Shown piece after piece: positions 61,215 through 64,000 of a stretch of DNA of 64,000 nucleotides (positions are counted from its first letter, which is position 1; each line of letters starts with the position of its first letter). The notes below the pieces were generated by a model that saw only the letters and a program-made list of their open reading frames with translations, did not search any database and had not been told where the DNA came from. Source of the stretch: Allium sativum (Eukaryota; Streptophyta; Magnoliopsida; Asparagales; Amaryllidaceae); assembly GCA_030737875.1 (NCBI GenBank), contig CM060919.1, positions 803,627,160-803,691,159 on the forward strand, in the 5' to 3' direction. Both the position numbers and the translations under genes were made by a program.

Positions 61215-64000
61215 CCAAAATAATTTTTGCTTTTAAATCCTTCGGGTTATTATTTTCTTTTTCTTCATATAAATTTTTTTTTTATTGCTTTCCTGATTTT
61301 CATACAATATCTTTCCATTTTGCAATATATTTCTTTCCCTTTGCTCCTTTTACAACAATAAAAAAAGAAAAAAAAATATCATTTTTTTTAATTTCTTGCT
61401 ATTTTTCTCGATTTCTTTCTAATTTCTACAATCTCCTTTTTTTCCAACTATTCTTACAACTTCTTTCCCCTTTTTGCAACAATAAATTTTTTTTAAAAAA
61501 AAAAAAAAAAAAATCTTGCAAATTTTGTTTTATCTCTTTTCCTGTTTTGTCTACAATTTCCTTCCCTTTCTTTCATTCATTTCTTTTCAATTTTTCAACA
61601 AATTTCTTTCCAATTTTCTCATCTATCTTTTGTTACAATAAAAAAAAATTTGTGATTTTCTTCTGTCTTGCTTCTTTGATAAACTCCTTCTTACCATACT
61701 ACTACCACATCCCTTTCCTCGCCCAAACCATTCACTGCTTTGAATCCTCAAACCAAAAATTCCCCTACGACATCACCACTGCACAACTGAATTTGAGTCT
61801 CCCTACTGTCTATTTGCAAGCAACATCCATCAATACCCCTACAACATCCATCCCATCAGATCTACTGCCCACCGAGCCACCACAATCGCAATCAAACTCC
61901 AACCAAGCAACAACAGCAGCTCTCAACTTCGGCAGACATTCACTTCAGCTCATCACCACCGCTCTTCTTCCCAACAAACCATCCCAAGCATCAACTAAAT
62001 CCACTTTGTCGCACTCCTACAAATAGCCTCGCAAACAAATACCGACTTCGGAAAAAATTCAAACTCCTGCACGCAATTGAATCCAGTAGACCGCACTTCA
62101 CAAGACAGTTCACCCCACAGCAATCATCAAAAGACCACACACAAAAAAAAAAAAAAAAAAAACTGCTCATACAGTCGCACTTCTGTTCACAACGCAACCC
62201 TCACAACCGCTGTGGCCCAAAACCGAACTGGTCATCCCACTAACTAAAAGTCACCAATCACTGACTTCGAACCGAAAATTCCAGATCAACCAAAAACTGA
62301 TGACCTCATCTACACACAAATCGAACGCTGGTTGCCCAAATCCACATTAATTTCATTTCAGAAAAACAAAGTCGTCTTCGCAACCCCTTAAATACCTTTG
62401 CATAACTAAATCGCACCTGCTACACCGCAACCCTTCAGCTTCCAATTCAACCTCCAATCACCGCAATCACTCAAAACCGTCCTCTTCCGAATTCGAATTC
62501 AGCCGAGCCCAGACAGAGCTCGAGTTTCAAATAAAAGTTGATTTTTTTTTAGTCGGTGATTTGTTTTAGATCCGAGAAAGGGTGACTGCGTGATTTATTT
62601 ATTTTAACTGAGTTGGACTTCGGGCTTGTGGGCTTGTTTTTAAGATTTTGGGGGCTGCGAACATTTTTCTTATTTGCTTTTAGGGTTGGGAACCTGGTTT
62701 CTAAATTCAGTTGGAAATTGATTTGCTTCTCTTTTGTTTTGGCTTAGTCTTCTGTTTTGAATATAAAGGGGTGAGTTTATTTGGGCGTGATATCTGATTT
62801 TCCTTTTGATTGGTTACAAACAATTGGGTTGTAAGGGTCTGGTTTCTAATTCGAAAGGGGAGTGGATAGCTGCTTGTTTTCATTTTACACGGCTTGGGTT
62901 CATTACTGATTAAGTGGGCCGGGTTTGGAAGTTAATTCGTTTGATTTTAATCTTGGCAAATCTTAATTAAAAAAAAAAAACATTTGTGGTTTGTGTTTAA
63001 GAATTTTGGGTAGGGCTTCACAACTCTGTTGTATAGTGTTTAGTTAGCTTTTGTTTTCCATTTTTTTTGCAATTTTTTTTTCTTCTCTCTTTCTGATTTA
63101 AATTTAGTTTGTTTTTGCTTTGGTTTTTACTTTAAAAAAAAATTAATTAAGTCCTTTGTCTTTGGTTTTATTTTTCCTTTGCCTTTCATTTTAATTTAAT
63201 TTTTCTTGGCCATTTGTTTTCAGCTCATCTGTAAAAAAAAAAAAAAAAAAAAAAAATACAGAAAGCAGAGGACAATTCAGGGTTCGAGCGGTTGCACACC
63301 AAGTGGGGTGTGAACGCGCTAGCGCTACCCAATTGCACTGGACGGACTGCCGATCAAGGTGAGTATTTTCTAACTCTACAGGGACCGCTGCTGCAAATAA
63401 AAAATATATATAGACATTGCTTGTAAAAATCTTCTGCAGGGCATCGGCTTGCTTGTAAAATTATATTTATTTATTTTTGAAATTGCCTGTTTTGTGACTG
63501 TTCTGAGACTGTGCATTCTGTGACTGATTAAAAAAAAATCCGCATTCATCGTAGTTTTGTTTTTACTTTCTAAGGACTTCATTATATTTTGACAATTTGG
63601 TTTAGTTCAAACGGATTATTTCTCGGTGTCTAGACTACGGCAGAGTAATAACTGTTTATAAATATTACGGTGATTCGTAAATATTATATCGGTTGTTCCT
63701 CTGAAGGTACTTATACCTTCGGCTGCATTGCTAGGGTGATTCCTGGTGCACCGATAACTCCTGTCCGTTAACTGGCTGAGAAGTCTTTTGTTGAAATAAA
63801 TCAAACCGTCATTATATAATTCTAGAAATTGTAAATCGCATTAGGTTCATTTAAAAAAAAAACTTTTGTGTCTAATTCTTTTTCTTTAAATAAAAAAAAT
63901 CAAAAAAATCCTCGGTTTGAAAATAATAATAATTTCGCGTCTCAAATTTGTTTTTCTCATCTTCCCTTATTCTTCTCGCTAGTGCATGCGTCATTGGACT
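61215..64000 (+). other. Long low-complexity leader of the Athila/Tat-type element
   Basis: T-rich and CT-rich DNA with A runs (61494-61513, 62143-62161, 63233-63255). There is no supported gene. A possible splice donor (ATCAAGGTGAGTATT) occurs at 63355-63369. gag would be expected after the window. Confidence 0.6.

Larger units (their letters stand above)
59985..64000 (+). mobile_element. Athila/Tat-type gypsy element, 5' end only
   Basis: A new LTR starts at 59985 inside Gypsy-3 gag. LTR, PBS and a leader of at least 2.8 kb are present; gag and everything after lie beyond 64000. The PBS for tRNA-Asp is characteristic of the Athila and Tat branches. The supposed left target duplication would be TCGAT (59980-59984), not verifiable here. 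Confidence 0.82.

Noticed and set aside
61196..62026. 276-codon ORF, Phe/Ser-rich
   Set aside because: It starts within the primer binding site and runs through T-rich low-complexity leader. The Phe-rich content just reflects TTT/TTC codons, with no domain or plausible gag.

Overview
The window looks like repeat-rich intergenic DNA from a flowering plant, probably a eudicot. It is AT-rich. It carries one ordinary host gene, a four-exon class III peroxidase at 16350-17602, and almost everything else recognisable is transposable-element DNA. Plant-type features include Ty3/gypsy elements with a second (archaeal-type) RNase H, Ty1/copia and Ty3/gypsy primer binding sites matching initiator tRNA-Met or tRNA-Asp, a CACTA transposon and plant mobile domain sequence.

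Layout. 1-11312: minus-strand Tat-type Ty3/gypsy element (Gypsy-1) with LTR, PBS, degraded gag-pol, a repeat-bearing 3' non-coding region and a degraded reading frame antisense to pol; its 3' LTR lies off the left edge. 11313-16143: old repeats, a 1.45-kb retroposed insertion (11662-13106) with a 16-bp target duplication, an old tandem duplication and (TA)n tracts. 16144-17760: peroxidase gene with promoter and polyA signal. 17760-21356: intergenic DNA with a small inverted-repeat element. 21357-27382: complete but internally deleted Ty1/copia element (TSD TCATC), itself interrupted by a 2.2-kb CACTA element (TSD AGG). 27383-44701: second gypsy element (Gypsy-2), mostly lacking pol and split by a complete 9.28-kb element, TRGAG-1 (33069-42352, TSD CCCAT), whose two 3.58-kb LTRs are nearly identical and whose only gene is an intact gag on the minus strand. 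44702-47013: plant mobile domain pseudogene facing a GRF zinc-finger remnant. 47014-59982: a second copy of the copia-gypsy block seen at 22236-30055, into which a related element, TRGAG-2 (51513-58453, TSD AAAGG), has inserted. 59985-64000: start of an Athila/Tat-type gypsy element (LTR, tRNA-Asp PBS, long leader) that runs off the right edge.

How it fits together. Shared and private insertions give an order of events: copia inserted beside a gypsy LTR, both decayed, the composite block was duplicated, then CACTA entered copy 1 and TRGAG-2 and the Athila-like element entered copy 2. TRGAG-1 is probably among the youngest insertions. The two TRGAG elements are the most interesting content: non-autonomous LTR elements with very long LTRs, tRNA-Met PBS, clear PPT, gag only (intact in one, only a zinc knuckle in the other), recognisably related to each other but in opposite orientations. 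They fit the published TR-GAG class and must borrow protease, reverse transcriptase and integrase from another element. All identifications were made by reading the sequence; no database search was run.
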